From the NCBI GenBank assembly GCA_017405375.1, contig JAFRAO010000003.1:1-38014 (forward strand): a stretch of DNA of 38,014 nucleotides, read 5' to 3'. The notes below the pieces were generated by a model, which was given only the letters and a program-made list of their open reading frames with translations, was not told where the DNA came from and did not search any database. This stretch comes from a bacterium. GTDB lineage: Bacteria; Cyanobacteriota; Vampirovibrionia; Gastranaerophilales; Gastranaerophilaceae. The position numbers were made by a program, and so were the translations under genes. Shown piece after piece: positions 22,156 to 32,107 of the stretch. Numbering within the stretch: position 1 is the first letter of the stretch; each line of letters opens with the position of its first letter.

Positions 22156-24816
22156 ATGTCAGAAAAACGTGTATACCTTTTCAGAGAAGGTAATGCAAAC
22201 ATGCGTAATGAGCTTGGTGGAAAGGGTGCAAACTTAGCAGAAATGACTAATTTGGGATTGCCTGTGCCACCGGGATTAACAATCACTACTGCAACATGTA
22301 TGGATTATATTAATAATGGCAACAAAATGCCTGAAAACTTAATGGCAGAAGTTAAATATGCATTGAAAGATGTTGAAGAACAAACAGGTAAAAAGTTTGG
22401 TGATAAAACAAATCCTCTATTAGTTTCAGTTCGTTCAGGTGCAAGAGTTTCAATGCCTGGTATGATGGAAACTATCTTAAACTTAGGTTTAAATGATGAA
22501 ACAGTTGAAGCAATGGTTCAATTAACTCAAAATCCACGTTTCTGCTATGATTCATATCGTCGTTTCTTAACTATGTTTGGTTCAGTAGCTTGGGAAATGG
22601 ACAGACAAAAATACTTCGAATCAGAAGTTGAAAAATTAAAAGCAAAAGAAGGTGTAAAATCTGATACTGAAATTTCAGCAGAAGGCTGGAAATCTTTGAT
22701 TCCTATTTACAAAAATGTAATTAAGGAAGTTACAGGAAAAGAATTCCCACAAGACCCATTCATTCAATTACAAGAAGCTATTGAAGCTGTATTCAGATCA
22801 TGGAATATTCCAAGAGCAGTAGCTTACAGAAATATGAACAAAATCGACCATAACTATGGTACAGCGGTAAATGTTCAAACAATGGTATTCGGTAACATGG
22901 GTAACGATTGTGCAACAGGTGTATCATTCACAAGAAACCCTGCAACAGGTGAAAACAAATTCTATGGTGAATATCTTGTAAATGCACAAGGTGAAGACGT
23001 AGTAGCAGGTATTAGAACTCCAAAACAAATTGCTGAATTGGAAACAGATATGCCTGATATTTACAAACAATATGTAAATATTGCAAAACAATTAGAAAAA
23101 GGTTACCACGATGTACAAGATATGGAATTTACAATTGAAAGAGGTAAATTGTGGATTCTACAAACTCGTAACGGTAAAAGAACAGCAAAAGCTGCAATCA
23201 AAATCGCAGTTGATTTATATAACGAAGGTATCGTAACAAAAGAACAAGCAATCCAACAAGTAGACCCATATTCAGTTTACCAAGTATTGTTACCTTGCTT
23301 TAATCCTGCAGCAGTAAAACATGCTCACAAAGTATCAAAAGGTGTAAACGCATCTCCTGGTGCAGCTGTTGGTAAAATTGTATTCGATACAGAAGAAGCA
23401 GCTCAACGTGGTGCAGCTGGTGAAAAAGTTATCTTAGTAAGAATTGAAACTTGCCCGGATGATATTCACGGTATGGCAGTTGCTCAAGGTGTATTAACAC
23501 TTAGAGGCGGTGCTACATCTCACGCAGCAGTAGTTGCAAAAGGTATGGGTAAACCATGCGTTTCAGGTTGTGAAGATTTAACAATCAACTTGGAAAACGA
23601 AACAATTACTTGCGCAGACGGAACTGTATTCCACAAAGATGATATTATTTCATTAGACGGTGGTACAGGTGAAGTTATGGAAGGTGCTATCGAATTAGTT
23701 GAAGCTGGTATTGATAAAGATTTCGAAACATTCTTTGGATGGGTTAACGAAATTAAAACATTAACAGTTGAAGCAAATGCTGATACTCCAAAAGATATCG
23801 AAAATGCTAAGAAATTTGGTGCAGAAGGTGTTGGTCTTTGCAGAACAGAACACATGTTCATGGATCCTGAAAGATTACCTTGGGTACAAAAAATGATTAT
23901 TGCAGGTACTCCTGAAGCTAGAAAAGAAGCTTTAGACCACTTATTACCAATGCAATATAACGATTTCTATGCAATGTTCAAAGGTTTAGGCGAATTACCT
24001 CTAACAGTTCGTTTATTAGACCCACCTCTTCATGAATTCTTACCTTCAAAAATCGAATTAGTTGAAAAAGTTGCAACTAAAAAAGCATTAGGTCAAGATT
24101 ATTCAGAAGACCAAAAAATGTTAGAAATTGTTGAAAACTTATCAGAATCTAACCCAATGATGGGCTTACGTGGTTGCCGTTTAGGTTTAACTTACCCTGA
24201 AATCAATGAAATGCAAGTAAGAGCAATCTTCAGTGCTTGCTGTGATTTGAAAAAAGAAGGTGTAAACGTAAAACCATACGTTATGATTCCTCTAATTGGT
24301 CATGTAAACGAATTAAAAACAGCAAAAGACATCTTAGTTCGTGTAGCTAATGAAGTTATGCAAGAAAAAGGTGTTACAGTTGAATATAAATTCGGTACTA
24401 TGATTGAAATTCCACGTGCTGCTTTAACAGCTGATGAAATTGCAGAATACGCAGAATTCTTCTCATATGGTACAAATGACTTAACACAAATGACATTTGG
24501 TTATTCAAGAGATGATGCAGAAGGCAAATTCTTGAAAAACTATGTTGAACAAAAAATCTTACCTTCTAACCCATTCATCACTTTAGATCAAAAGGGTGTT
24601 GGCAGATTAATTGATATGTCAATTAAAGAAGGTAAAAAAGTTAATGCTTCATTAATTGGCGGTATCTGTGGTGAACACGGCGGAGATCCTGATTCAGTTA
24701 AATTTGCTCACAAAATTGGCTTGAATTATGTATCTTGCTCACCATATCGTGTACCTCAAGCAAGATTGGCAGCAGCTCAAGCTGTTGTTGAACAAGGTTC
24801 ACTACTTCACGCATAA
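22156..24816 (+). CDS. ppdK: Pyruvate, phosphate dikinase
   Basis: Interconverts pyruvate, ATP and phosphate with PEP, AMP and pyrophosphate; in anaerobes it often runs in the glycolytic direction or feeds gluconeogenesis. 886 residues, the usual length. The N-terminal ATP-grasp domain begins with NELGGKGANLAEMTNLGLPV. The swivelling phosphohistidine domain has GGATSHAAVV with H456 and regulatory T454. The C-terminal PEP/pyruvate TIM barrel has GLCRTEHMF and GGICGEHGGDP with C838. AAAGGAG lies seven bases before ATG. Codon use is biased (many TTC, AAC, GGT, GTA, CAA) compared with neighbours, as expected for a highly expressed gene. No regulatory kinase/phosphatase (PDRP) gene is nearby. Confidence 0.97.
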   Translation: MSEKRVYLFREGNANMRNELGGKGANLAEMTNLGLPVPPGLTITTATCMDYINNGNKMPENLMAEVKYALKDVEEQTGKKFGDKTNPLLVSVRSGARVSMPGMMETILNLGLNDETVEAMVQLTQNPRFCYDSYRRFLTMFGSVAWEMDRQKYFESEVEKLKAKEGVKSDTEISAEGWKSLIPIYKNVIKEVTGKEFPQDPFIQLQEAIEAVFRSWNIPRAVAYRNMNKIDHNYGTAVNVQTMVFGNMGNDCATGVSFTRNPATGENKFYGEYLVNAQGEDVVAGIRTPKQIAELETDMPDIYKQYVNIAKQLEKGYHDVQDMEFTIERGKLWILQTRNGKRTAKAAIKIAVDLYNEGIVTKEQAIQQVDPYSVYQVLLPCFNPAAVKHAHKVSKGVNASPGAAVGKIVFDTEEAAQRGAAGEKVILVRIETCPDDIHGMAVAQGVLTLRGGATSHAAVVAKGMGKPCVSGCEDLTINLENETITCADGTVFHKDDIISLDGGTGEVMEGAIELVEAGIDKDFETFFGWVNEIKTLTVEANADTPKDIENAKKFGAEGVGLCRTEHMFMDPERLPWVQKMIIAGTPEARKEALDHLLPMQYNDFYAMFKGLGELPLTVRLLDPPLHEFLPSKIELVEKVATKKALGQDYSEDQKMLEIVENLSESNPMMGLRGCRLGLTYPEINEMQVRAIFSACCDLKKEGVNVKPYVMIPLIGHVNELKTAKDILVRVANEVMQEKGVTVEYKFGTMIEIPRAALTADEIAEYAEFFSYGTNDLTQMTFGYSRDDAEGKFLKNYVEQKILPSNPFITLDQKGVGRLIDMSIKEGKKVNASLIGGICGEHGGDPDSVKFAHKIGLNYVSCSPYRVPQARLAAAQAVVEQGSLLHA

Positions 24817-24833
24817 TTAATATGTGATAAATA

Positions 24834-24872
24834 AAAAATAAGACGACTTTTTTAAAAGTCGTCTTATTTTTA
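24834..24872 (+). terminator. Bidirectional terminator after ppdK
   Basis: AATAAGACGACTTTT and AAAAGTCGTCTTATT form a long stem with a two-base centre, flanked by A- and T-runs. It serves ppdK and the convergent gene at 24877. Confidence 0.9.
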
Positions 24873-24876
24873 TTAA

Positions 24877-25191
24877 TTAATCTTTTTTTATAAATGATTG
24901 ATTTTCCATACAACTGTTTAAAAAGTCTAAAGTTTGCATTTTTTCATCATATAAATACTTAATAAAATCCAAGTATGATGGATTATGCGAACTTATCTGC
25001 ATGTTTATTTCAAATCCATCTGAACAAAAAGGTTCATAATCATAAACGACATAGCTGTTATACTTACTTTTCCATTCTTTCTTTTCGATTTTACCTTTAT
25101 TTTCTTCGACAATATCTTCAAGCCAATCTACCATGTCTTTGTTTACATTTTTCATTTCTATTCTGTTATATGTATTATTTGAATTATTCAT
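24877..25191 (-). CDS. Small protein of unknown function
   Basis: 104 residues, not recognised. It is charged and mainly helical at both ends (DMVDWLEDIVEENKGKIEKK and FIKYLYDEKMQTLDFLNSCM), with a middle part resembling beta strands (SYVVYDYEPFCSDGFEINMQ). No signal peptide or membrane span. AAAGGG lies about seven bases before the ATG, and it has a shared terminator, so it is likely a real single gene. Confidence 0.65.
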   Translation of the reverse strand: MNNSNNTYNRIEMKNVNKDMVDWLEDIVEENKGKIEKKEWKSKYNSYVVYDYEPFCSDGFEINMQISSHNPSYLDFIKYLYDEKMQTLDFLNSCMENQSFIKKD

Positions 25192-25412
25192 AATATACCC
25201 TTTGACTATACATAAATTTTAATTCATAAAATATGTTAAAAACATACCTTTCTGTATAGTTTTTCACACTTTATGGAGTAATCATTTTCGGTTATATTAA
25301 AAAAATTTTGATTACTTTAATACTAAAATAAAAAATAAATTATAAATTTTTATGGAAAAATTTTTGTTTTTGCTTTATTATAAAGTGGAAACAGTTAAAT
25401 AAGGTTTAATAA

Positions 25413-26447
25413 ATGAAAAAGATAGGTATACCAAGAGGTTTATTATTTTATAATTTTTATCCGTTTATGCGCGGTTTTTTTGATTACATCGGAATTGAAG
25501 TTATATTATCAGACAAAACCACTAAAAAAACCCTTTCAAGCGGGTCTGAACTTGTTGTAACAGAAACATGCCTGCCTGTAAAAATATTTGTAGGACAAGT
25601 ATTAAATCTTATTGACAAAGGAGTAGAAAACATTTTTGTACCGTCATTTCAGTCAATAGCGCCAAAAATTTATAACTGTTCTAAAATAAGGGGGTTACCT
25701 GATTTAATCAGAAATGTTGTAAAAAAAGAATTTAAAATGATTGAGCCAACTTTGGATAAATCAGCTAAAAATCAAGGTTTATATGAATTTTTGCTGGAAA
25801 CTGTAAAACCTTTTGGTATTATGGATATGGAGTTAATAAAACGAGCATCTAAAGCGGGCTGGAGAATGTATAATAATTTTCAGGTTATGCTAAAATCCGG
25901 AATGAATTACGAAAAAGCCCTTACTAATGCAATCAAAGGTAAATTATTAATTGAAAAAGATTTGACGGAATATCCTATTTCAATCGCATTGGTTTCGCAT
26001 TGTTATAATATTTATGATGAACGAGCTTCTATGAAAGTTATAGACAAACTTAATAAAATGGGCGTAAAAGTTTATACTGCATTTCAATTAACTGATGAAC
26101 AATTACAAGAAGGCGTTGCTTCTTTAGGACAAAATGTTTATTGGGCTAATGAAACCGAAATGACGGGCTGTGCGGGATATTATCTAAAAGATAATAAAAT
26201 TGACGGTTTAATTACAATTACAGCATTCGGTTGCGGTCCTGATTCTTTGATGATAGAAAGAATCACAAGAAAATCTAAACAGTTTAAAAAACCGTTATTG
26301 AACCTGACTATTGATGAACATACAGGTGAAGCAGGTTTTATCACTCGTTTGGAAGCGTTTGTTGATATGCTATATCGTAAAAAACGTTCTCAAAATATTG
26401 TAGAAAATAACTTTGCTCCGACATCTAATGTTATGGAATTTGTTTAG
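25413..26447 (+). CDS. Acyl-CoA dehydratase activase-related protein (DUF2229/HgdB-like)
   Basis: 344 residues resembling the DUF2229 part of the 2-hydroxyacyl-CoA dehydratase activase/BcrAD-BadFG group. The start KKIGIPRGLLFYNFYPFMRGFFD and conserved cysteines in TETCLPVKIFVGQ (C53), NCSKIRG, SHCYNIYD, TGCAGYY and FGCGPDS are typical and would bind an iron-sulfur cluster. Family members often come as a large fused protein or as separate activase and DUF2229 genes; here the ASKHA activase part is absent, so this is the stand-alone form and its substrate is unknown. AAGG lies eight bases before ATG. It probably works in anaerobic redox chemistry. Confidence 0.8.
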   Translation: MKKIGIPRGLLFYNFYPFMRGFFDYIGIEVILSDKTTKKTLSSGSELVVTETCLPVKIFVGQVLNLIDKGVENIFVPSFQSIAPKIYNCSKIRGLPDLIRNVVKKEFKMIEPTLDKSAKNQGLYEFLLETVKPFGIMDMELIKRASKAGWRMYNNFQVMLKSGMNYEKALTNAIKGKLLIEKDLTEYPISIALVSHCYNIYDERASMKVIDKLNKMGVKVYTAFQLTDEQLQEGVASLGQNVYWANETEMTGCAGYYLKDNKIDGLITITAFGCGPDSLMIERITRKSKQFKKPLLNLTIDEHTGEAGFITRLEAFVDMLYRKKRSQNIVENNFAPTSNVMEFV

Positions 26448-26461
26448 TATAATTAGTATAA

Positions 26462-26495
26462 AAAGCGGCGATTTCAAATTTGAAATCGCCGCTTT
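26462..26495. terminator. Bidirectional terminator, perfect 34-base palindrome
   Basis: AAAGCGGCGATTTCAAA (26462-26478) is followed directly by its reverse complement (26479-26495). It ends both the rightward 25413-26447 gene and the leftward transferase gene. Confidence 0.9.
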
Positions 26496-26511
26496 ATTTG
26501 TTATATAAACA

Positions 26512-27555
26512 TTATTTTTGTTTTCTTGTTAAACTGAATAAACTGAGCATAAACATTATTACTAAAAGAATTAGCATATAGATAATGTAATGTCCGATAG
26601 AACCTACAAGAGCGGTTGCTATTGCACCGCCAACGATTGCGACAAGAGTTAAAATTGCAACAGTTTTATTTTGTGAAAAACCTGCCTTTAATAATTTGTG
26701 ATGAATATGTTCAGAATCAGCAACAAATGGGGATGTACCCTTTAAAATTCTTCTAAGACTTGAGAATGTAATATCCATTATAGGGACTGCCAAAACCACA
26801 AATGGTAAAAATATAGCAAGTGTGGCAGTTTTCATAACTCCGGTTATTGACAATGAAGCCAACAAAAATCCTGCAAACAAAGCTCCGGAATCTCCCATAA
26901 ATATTTTTGCAGGATTAAAATTATATGCCAAAAATGCAAGCATTGAACCGGCAAGAATAAATGCAATTAATGCGCTAATCGGATTTGCAGGTGTCATAGA
27001 AACAGCTACAAGTGCCAACGTTATCGAATTTACTGTAATAACAGAACCTGCAAGCCCATCTACACCATCAATAAAATTAACTGCATTACAAATACCAACA
27101 ATCCAAACCAACGTTATTGGATAAGACAACCACCCCAATTCAATAATTCCGCCAAACGGATTTATTATTGTATCTATTTTCACACCCAAAAGATAAACAA
27201 TAGTAACAATAGCAATTTGAATAAACAATTTAAACTTTGCATTTAAATTGTATATATCATCAATCAGCCCTAATAAAAACATTAAAGAACCGCCTAATAA
27301 TATGCCTGATAACAGACTTCCATACGGATAATAACTCAACAGTACAAGGATTAAAAATGTAAGCATCGTACTTGTCCATATAGCAACCCCGCCTAATCTT
27401 GATACTGGTATTTTATGAATTTTTCTTTCGTTAGGTACATCAACAAGTCCTTCCTTTTTAGAAAAATTAATTACAAGAGGAACAATAAATACCCCCAAAA
27501 TTAGCGAAATTATTGCACCTATAATATGCACTTGTGCTTGACCTAATGTAAGCAT
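26512..27555 (-). CDS. Undecaprenyl-phosphate sugar-1-phosphate transferase (WecA/TagO type)
   Basis: Transfers a UDP-sugar phosphate, probably GlcNAc-1-P, to undecaprenyl phosphate in the membrane, starting a cell-surface glycan. 347 residues, about ten membrane helices. Signatures: RKIHKIPVSRLGG at 44-56, DD at 99-100 in GLIDDIYNL, NFIDGVDGLAG at 160-170, MGDSG at 220-224 and HIHH at 283-286. The HIHH loop is the WecA/TagO type, not the MraY pentapeptide type. AAAGGAG precedes ATG. It starts 13 bases after glyA on the same strand, so it is probably cotranscribed. It could start the glycan whose rhamnose is made by rfbA/rfbD. Confidence 0.92.
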   Translation of the reverse strand: MLTLGQAQVHIIGAIISLILGVFIVPLVINFSKKEGLVDVPNERKIHKIPVSRLGGVAIWTSTMLTFLILVLLSYYPYGSLLSGILLGGSLMFLLGLIDDIYNLNAKFKLFIQIAIVTIVYLLGVKIDTIINPFGGIIELGWLSYPITLVWIVGICNAVNFIDGVDGLAGSVITVNSITLALVAVSMTPANPISALIAFILAGSMLAFLAYNFNPAKIFMGDSGALFAGFLLASLSITGVMKTATLAIFLPFVVLAVPIMDITFSSLRRILKGTSPFVADSEHIHHKLLKAGFSQNKTVAILTLVAIVGGAIATALVGSIGHYIIYMLILLVIMFMLSLFSLTRKQK

Positions 27556-27568
27556 TTAAATATCTCCT

Positions 27569-28807
27569 TTAGTTGTATAATGGGTGTTTTTGACATAATT
27601 TTAATGAACGTTCTTTTAAATTTTTAAGTGCAACTTCATTGTCAGATGCATAAATAGCACCGGCAATAATTTTTGCAACTTCAATCATATCATCTTCTTT
27701 AAATCCTCTTGTTGTAACTGCGGCTGCGCCAAGCCTTATTCCGCTTGTAACAAAAGGACTTTGAGGATCATTTGGAACAGTATTTTTATTTGCTGTAATT
27801 CCGACAAGTTCAAGAACATTTGCCATATCTTTTCCTGTTTTACCTTGACGTCTTAAATCGAGTGTCATTAAATGGTTTTCTGTCATTCCGCCAACAATAT
27901 CAAGTCCTTCATCAATTAAACCCTGTGCTAATGCCTTAGCATTTTTTACAATTTGTTCTGCATATTGTTTAAATTCAGGTTGAGAAGCCTCTAAAAGGGC
28001 AATAGCTTTACCGGCAATTATATGTTCCAAAGGACCGCCCTGTGTTCCCGGAAATACAGCTTTATCAATACCTAAAGCGTGTTCTTCTTTGCATAAAATT
28101 ATACCGCCTCTTGGACCTCTTAAAGTTTTATGTGTTGTTGTTGTTACAAAATCTGCATAAGGTGCAGGAGACGGATGAACTCCACCTGCAATAAGTCCTG
28201 CAATGTGTGCAATATCAACCATTAACAAAGCACCAACTTTATCTGCAATTTCTCTAAAACGTTTAAAGTCTATGATTTTTGAATAATTACTTGCACCTGC
28301 AATAATCATTTTAGGTTTATTTTCAACCGCTAATTTTTCAACATTATCATAATCAATTACACCGTTTTCATCAACACCGTAACTTACAATATTAAAATAT
28401 AATCCTGAGAAGTTTACCGGCGAACCATGTGATAAATGTCCGCCATTTGACAAATCCATGCCCAAAACCGTATCACCCGGTTTTAATGCATACAAAAATA
28501 CTGCCATATTTGCTTGCGCACCACTATGCGGTTGAACATTTGCATGAGGCATTTTAAATAATTCACATGCTCTTTTTTGAGCAAGCTCTTCTATTACATC
28601 AATGTTATCGCAACCGTTATAAAATCTTTTGTGCGGTTTACCTTCTGCATATTTATTTGTTAAAACTGTTCCACATGCTTCCATAACAGCTTTTGATGTA
28701 AAATTTTCGCTTGCTATAAGCTCTATTGTGTTTTGTTGTCTTGTTAATTCTTTTTCTATTAAATCAGCGACTTGCGGGTCAACTTGTTTTATGTTTTCTA
28801 TATTCAT
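27569..28807 (-). CDS. glyA: Serine hydroxymethyltransferase
   Basis: Interconverts serine and glycine with tetrahydrofolate, supplying one-carbon units. A PLP enzyme of 412 residues, the usual length. The Schiff-base lysine is K227 in [28 protein letters not shown] at 53-66 and [13 protein letters not shown] at 88-100 are characteristic. Promoter and AAAGGAG ribosome site are near consensus. The transferase gene follows in the same operon, a link without obvious metabolic reason. Confidence 0.97.
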   Translation of the reverse strand: MNIENIKQVDPQVADLIEKELTRQQNTIELIASENFTSKAVMEACGTVLTNKYAEGKPHKRFYNGCDNIDVIEELAQKRACELFKMPHANVQPHSGAQANMAVFLYALKPGDTVLGMDLSNGGHLSHGSPVNFSGLYFNIVSYGVDENGVIDYDNVEKLAVENKPKMIIAGASNYSKIIDFKRFREIADKVGALLMVDIAHIAGLIAGGVHPSPAPYADFVTTTTHKTLRGPRGGIILCKEEHALGIDKAVFPGTQGGPLEHIIAGKAIALLEASQPEFKQYAEQIVKNAKALAQGLIDEGLDIVGGMTENHLMTLDLRRQGKTGKDMANVLELVGITANKNTVPNDPQSPFVTSGIRLGAAAVTTRGFKEDDMIEVAKIIAGAIYASDNEVALKNLKERSLKLCQKHPLYN

Positions 28808-28836
28808 TATATCTCCTTTTTTTATATCCCTATAAA

Positions 28837-28865
28837 ATTATATAAAAAACACATTCGTATATCAA
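28837..28865 (-). promoter_or_regulatory. Near-consensus promoter of glyA
   Basis: On the minus strand: TTGATA (28865-28860), 17 bases, TATAAT (28842-28837). The leader would be about 23 bases. Confidence 0.7.
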
Positions 28866-28882
28866 TATTTATTAACAATATA

Positions 28883-28909
28883 AAAAGACGTCGGGAAATG
28901 ACGTCTTTT
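28883..28909 (-). terminator. Terminator after the LysM gene
   Basis: AAAAGACGTC (28883-28892) pairs with GACGTCTTTT (28900-28909), loop GGGAAAT. It lies between the LysM gene and the glyA promoter and separates the two leftward units. Confidence 0.8.
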
Positions 28910-28930
28910 ATAATCTTTTATTTTTTTAAC

Positions 28931-29509
28931 TTAATTAAGCGGAATAATTAATTTTTGTCCGATAGAAAGTGCATTTGGATTTTTCATATGATTTATGTTC
29001 TTAATCGCCAATTCTCTATCTTTGCTGTAAGAACCATAAAATCTTATTATAATATTTTCCAAAGTATCACCACTTTGTACCGTATAAGTTTCTTGTCCTG
29101 AAGTTGAATTTGCTACTTTTTGTGAATTTGAATCTTCTTTATCAGCGGGAATAAATGTTATTGCTGTATCTTCAACTTTTGTATTTGGAACTTTGTCTGT
29201 TATATCAGATGGTGTATTAATAGAATTTACGGAAAGGTGTAGAACAATAGTTATTATTGTCATAACAATTATACCGGCAATAAATCCTGTAATGAGATAT
29301 ACAGTCGGAGATTTATCTTGTCCGGCATGTTGTTTAAAATTATTCCATAAAACATCTAATTCACGCTCTTTTATTTGTTGTGATTGAGACTCTTTATTCG
29401 CAGACAACGCCGAATGCGATATTTGTTGTCGTTTATAACTCGCTAAATTTTCCAGAACCTGCATTTTTTCTCTGGATAAATTTGCACGTCGCAATGTAGA
29501 GCTTTTCAT
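28931..29509 (-). CDS. Membrane-anchored LysM protein
   Basis: 192 residues. A basic, helical cytoplasmic N-terminus (1-68) leads to one membrane span at 69-93, then a Ser/Thr/Asp-rich linker and a single LysM domain at 142-191 (TYTVQSGDTLENIIIRFYG...LSIGQKLIIPL). LysM binds GlcNAc-containing glycans, so the domain probably grips peptidoglycan from the periplasmic side. No enzymatic domain is present; a structural or division-linked role is possible. AAAAGGGG precedes ATG and a promoter lies at 29550-29578. Confidence 0.88.
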   Translation of the reverse strand: MKSSTLRRANLSREKMQVLENLASYKRQQISHSALSANKESQSQQIKERELDVLWNNFKQHAGQDKSPTVYLITGFIAGIIVMTIITIVLHLSVNSINTPSDITDKVPNTKVEDTAITFIPADKEDSNSQKVANSTSGQETYTVQSGDTLENIIIRFYGSYSKDRELAIKNINHMKNPNALSIGQKLIIPLN

Positions 29510-29549
29510 AAAATTCCCCTTTTAATACTTTAGAATAGATTCTCTGTTA

Positions 29550-29578
29550 ATACTAACATAATCTAAGAATATAGACAA
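29550..29578 (-). promoter_or_regulatory. Promoter of the LysM gene
   Basis: On the minus strand: TTGTCT (29578-29573), 17 bases, TAGTAT (29555-29550), about 40 bases before the ATG. Confidence 0.45.
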
Positions 29579-29684
29579 GTCTTTACACAAAATTTAATAT
29601 ATATGTATGAAAAATAAATAATTAATTAAATTTTTATAAATGATATTCGATGCATGTTTGTATATAAGAAGGAGAGATTAAAAA

Positions 29685-31337
29685 ATGCAAAATCAAATTG
29701 CTCTTGCCGAGTATGATACAAAATCGGCATTAGACGAATTGTTAAAAGCTCAGATTGCACATCAAAAGTATTTAATAAATCAAAAAATAGAAGATTGGAA
29801 TACTGCAATAGAATGCTACGTTAATGCTGCAAAATATAATCCGGAATTGCCTGAGATATATTACAGACTAGCATTTTTAATGTGGGAACGCGGCGAAATT
29901 GATGTAAATATGGCGATTGAACAATGTGAGTTAGCATTAAAATATTCTCCTGAATGCCCAAATGCATATATATATAAAGGTTTTTTTGATAGAATTGCCT
30001 CAAATTATATGGATGCGGAAGAAGAATTCAAAAAAGCTATTGACTTGACAGGATTTAAGTCAGCTCGTCCCAGATTAATGTTGTCTTTATCTATTTTAAA
30101 AAGAATGGGTACTCAGGAAGTTCATTTTAAAGATATTCTGAAATTCTTATATTATTTTATTTCAGGCTCTGTTATGCTTTCTTATGATTTTCCTTCGTTG
30201 AAAGTTTTATTGTGTTCATTTAAAGATGATTTTTCTTTTTTTGCATACAAACAAACCGGAACATTTTTAGAAAACATCAATATGAACAAAATGGCTTGTA
30301 ATTTGTACGATTCTGCCGCAAATAAAATAGGTCATGGAGATATTTTTTATTCTCGAATCGGTGATATTCAATTACGTTCAAAAAATCATATGGATGCTTA
30401 TTTGGCGTACAAAAATGCCTATAACGCAAATACAAAATCTAAAGTTAATATAATGAAACTCGCTTCATTGACTCAAATTTATTTTCCGCAAATGGTTGAT
30501 GAAACTATTGATTACTACAATTCTTTACTTGAATTAGAACCTGAAAACAGCGGATTTATATATTATGAGCTCGGGCATTTGTACTTAAAAAAAGAAGACA
30601 GAGTTAATTCAATAAGCGCTTTCAGACTTGCGTTAGAAAAAGATAAAACAAATCCGTTTTATCATAATTCTTTAGCTTACGCTTATTTGAAAGCGGAATT
30701 GTATGAAGATGCAATATCCCATTACACAACAGCAATAAGCATAAATCCTGATAATGAATGGACTGCTATTGTTTGCCATGCATTAGGGTCTTTATATGTT
30801 GAAGTATATGGAAATTTTTATCTTGCTATTGATAAATACAAAGAAGGTATCAATTTAGACCCTAAAAATTCAGACATTTATATATCATTGGGCGATGTTT
30901 TAATGATTTTAAACGACATAGACGGTGCAATTAAAACATATTGTGATGCTATAAAAGTTGCTCCGGATAATTATCGTGCATATTCAAAAGCAGGACTGGC
31001 TTTTTGGGAGAAAAATTTAATAGAAGAAGCTATGGTTTCATTACATAAATCAATAGAGTTGAATCCTGATTTCGATATCGCTCAAAATAATTTGGGCGTT
31101 ATATATTTAGATGGTTTAGGCTGCGCTTCTGATGCTTTACCTTTATTTGAAAGAGCCATAGAAATTAATCCTTCTTACACACTTGCATATTTCAATGCTG
31201 CACGTGCATGTGAAATTCTTTTAAATAAAACAAAAGCCGCAGAATATTATCAAATGGCATTAGATATGAACAAATTAACACAAGATTTGAATGAAGAAGA
31301 AATAAGAACAAGATTACATTCTTTGTTTGAATTATAA
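29685..31337 (+). CDS. Tetratricopeptide-repeat protein
   Basis: A 550-residue protein made almost wholly of TPR-type helix pairs, with clear repeats from about 265 onward: LGHLYLKKEDRVNSISAFR, LAYAYLKAELYEDAISHY, LGDVLMILNDIDGAIKTY, LGVIYLDGLGCASDALPLF and others, each with the W/LG-Y-A pattern. Two more lie near residues 27-110. There is no signal peptide or catalytic domain, so it is likely a cytoplasmic scaffold for protein contacts. It has a good ribosome site (AAGGAG) and lies 30 bases upstream of the second prepilin, so a role in assembling or secreting that protein is a reasonable guess. Confidence 0.88.
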   Translation: MQNQIALAEYDTKSALDELLKAQIAHQKYLINQKIEDWNTAIECYVNAAKYNPELPEIYYRLAFLMWERGEIDVNMAIEQCELALKYSPECPNAYIYKGFFDRIASNYMDAEEEFKKAIDLTGFKSARPRLMLSLSILKRMGTQEVHFKDILKFLYYFISGSVMLSYDFPSLKVLLCSFKDDFSFFAYKQTGTFLENINMNKMACNLYDSAANKIGHGDIFYSRIGDIQLRSKNHMDAYLAYKNAYNANTKSKVNIMKLASLTQIYFPQMVDETIDYYNSLLELEPENSGFIYYELGHLYLKKEDRVNSISAFRLALEKDKTNPFYHNSLAYAYLKAELYEDAISHYTTAISINPDNEWTAIVCHALGSLYVEVYGNFYLAIDKYKEGINLDPKNSDIYISLGDVLMILNDIDGAIKTYCDAIKVAPDNYRAYSKAGLAFWEKNLIEEAMVSLHKSIELNPDFDIAQNNLGVIYLDGLGCASDALPLFERAIEINPSYTLAYFNAARACEILLNKTKAAEYYQMALDMNKLTQDLNEEEIRTRLHSLFEL

Positions 31338-31367
31338 TATTTCAACGTTAACTAAAAAGGGAAAATT

Positions 31368-32042
31368 ATGAAAAATTTAAAAGCATTTACATTGGCGGAA
31401 TTACTTATTGTAATCGGTATAATCGGTGTTGTAGCAGCGCTTACTATTCCTTCTGTAAGACTGAATGCCAGTGATATTGAAAGTATATCAAGATTTCAAA
31501 AATCTGAATCAGTTATACAAAGTGCAATAGATATGGCAAAAGCTAAGTATGGAAATCAAATATCACAATGGGGTGATACATCTAAAATAGCAACAAGAAT
31601 TGCAAAAAATTTATCTGTTGAAGAAACTTGCGGACTTGAAAAAAGTGCTGTATGTTTCAGCCAAGAAAGCGTTAAAGCAATATCAGGTAATAATACACTA
31701 TCTGCAATAGGAAATAATGAAAATTATTACAAATTATTACTTGAAAACGATGTATCAGTAGGTTTTTATAGCAATTCAACCAATAAAAATTTGGAAATAT
31801 ATTTAGACTTAAATGGTCCTAAAAAAGGTGCAAATACTATGGGTAAAGATATTTTTATTATGAAAACAGATTCAAATGGTGTAATAACTTTCTCTGATAT
31901 AAGCAAGGTCAACGTAAAGGCTTGCAGAGAAACCCCAAGTAGTGGTGAAAAATGTTCTGACTGGATTCATGTTACCGGCAACAATGAATACGTAAATTGT
32001 GATGATTCAACTCTAAGTGATTCAACAATAACTTGTAATTAG
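31368..32042 (+). CDS. Type IV pilin/pseudopilin-like protein
   Basis: 224 residues. A normal short leader MKNLK precedes the class III motif AFTLAE and hydrophobic helix LLIVIGIIGVVAALTIPS. The exported domain has paired cysteines and LDLNGPKKGANTMGKDIF, related to the GPNQGKNMLGID segment in the prepilin at 18434. It should be cleaved by prepilin peptidase and join a pilus or type II-like pseudopilus. AAGGG lies six to seven bases before ATG. It follows the TPR gene by 30 bases and is probably cotranscribed with it. It provides the reference for seeing the insert in the other prepilin. Confidence 0.92.
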   Translation: MKNLKAFTLAELLIVIGIIGVVAALTIPSVRLNASDIESISRFQKSESVIQSAIDMAKAKYGNQISQWGDTSKIATRIAKNLSVEETCGLEKSAVCFSQESVKAISGNNTLSAIGNNENYYKLLLENDVSVGFYSNSTNKNLEIYLDLNGPKKGANTMGKDIFIMKTDSNGVITFSDISKVNVKACRETPSSGEKCSDWIHVTGNNEYVNCDDSTLSDSTITCN

Positions 32043-32067
32043 TCTTATAGCACTTAAAATATCCTCA

Positions 32068-32107
32068 AAATACATAAAACAATTAAAACGTTTTATGTAT
32101 TTTTTTA
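32068..32107 (+). terminator. Terminator after the second prepilin
   Basis: AAATACATAAAAC (32068-32080) pairs with GTTTTATGTATTT (32090-32102), followed by a T-run. It also lies directly behind the convergent PilZ gene and probably serves both. Confidence 0.85.

Noticed and set aside
26462..26495. Perfect 34-base palindrome as a transposon end or operator
   Set aside because: Its position between two convergent stops and its T-runs on both strands fit a shared terminator.
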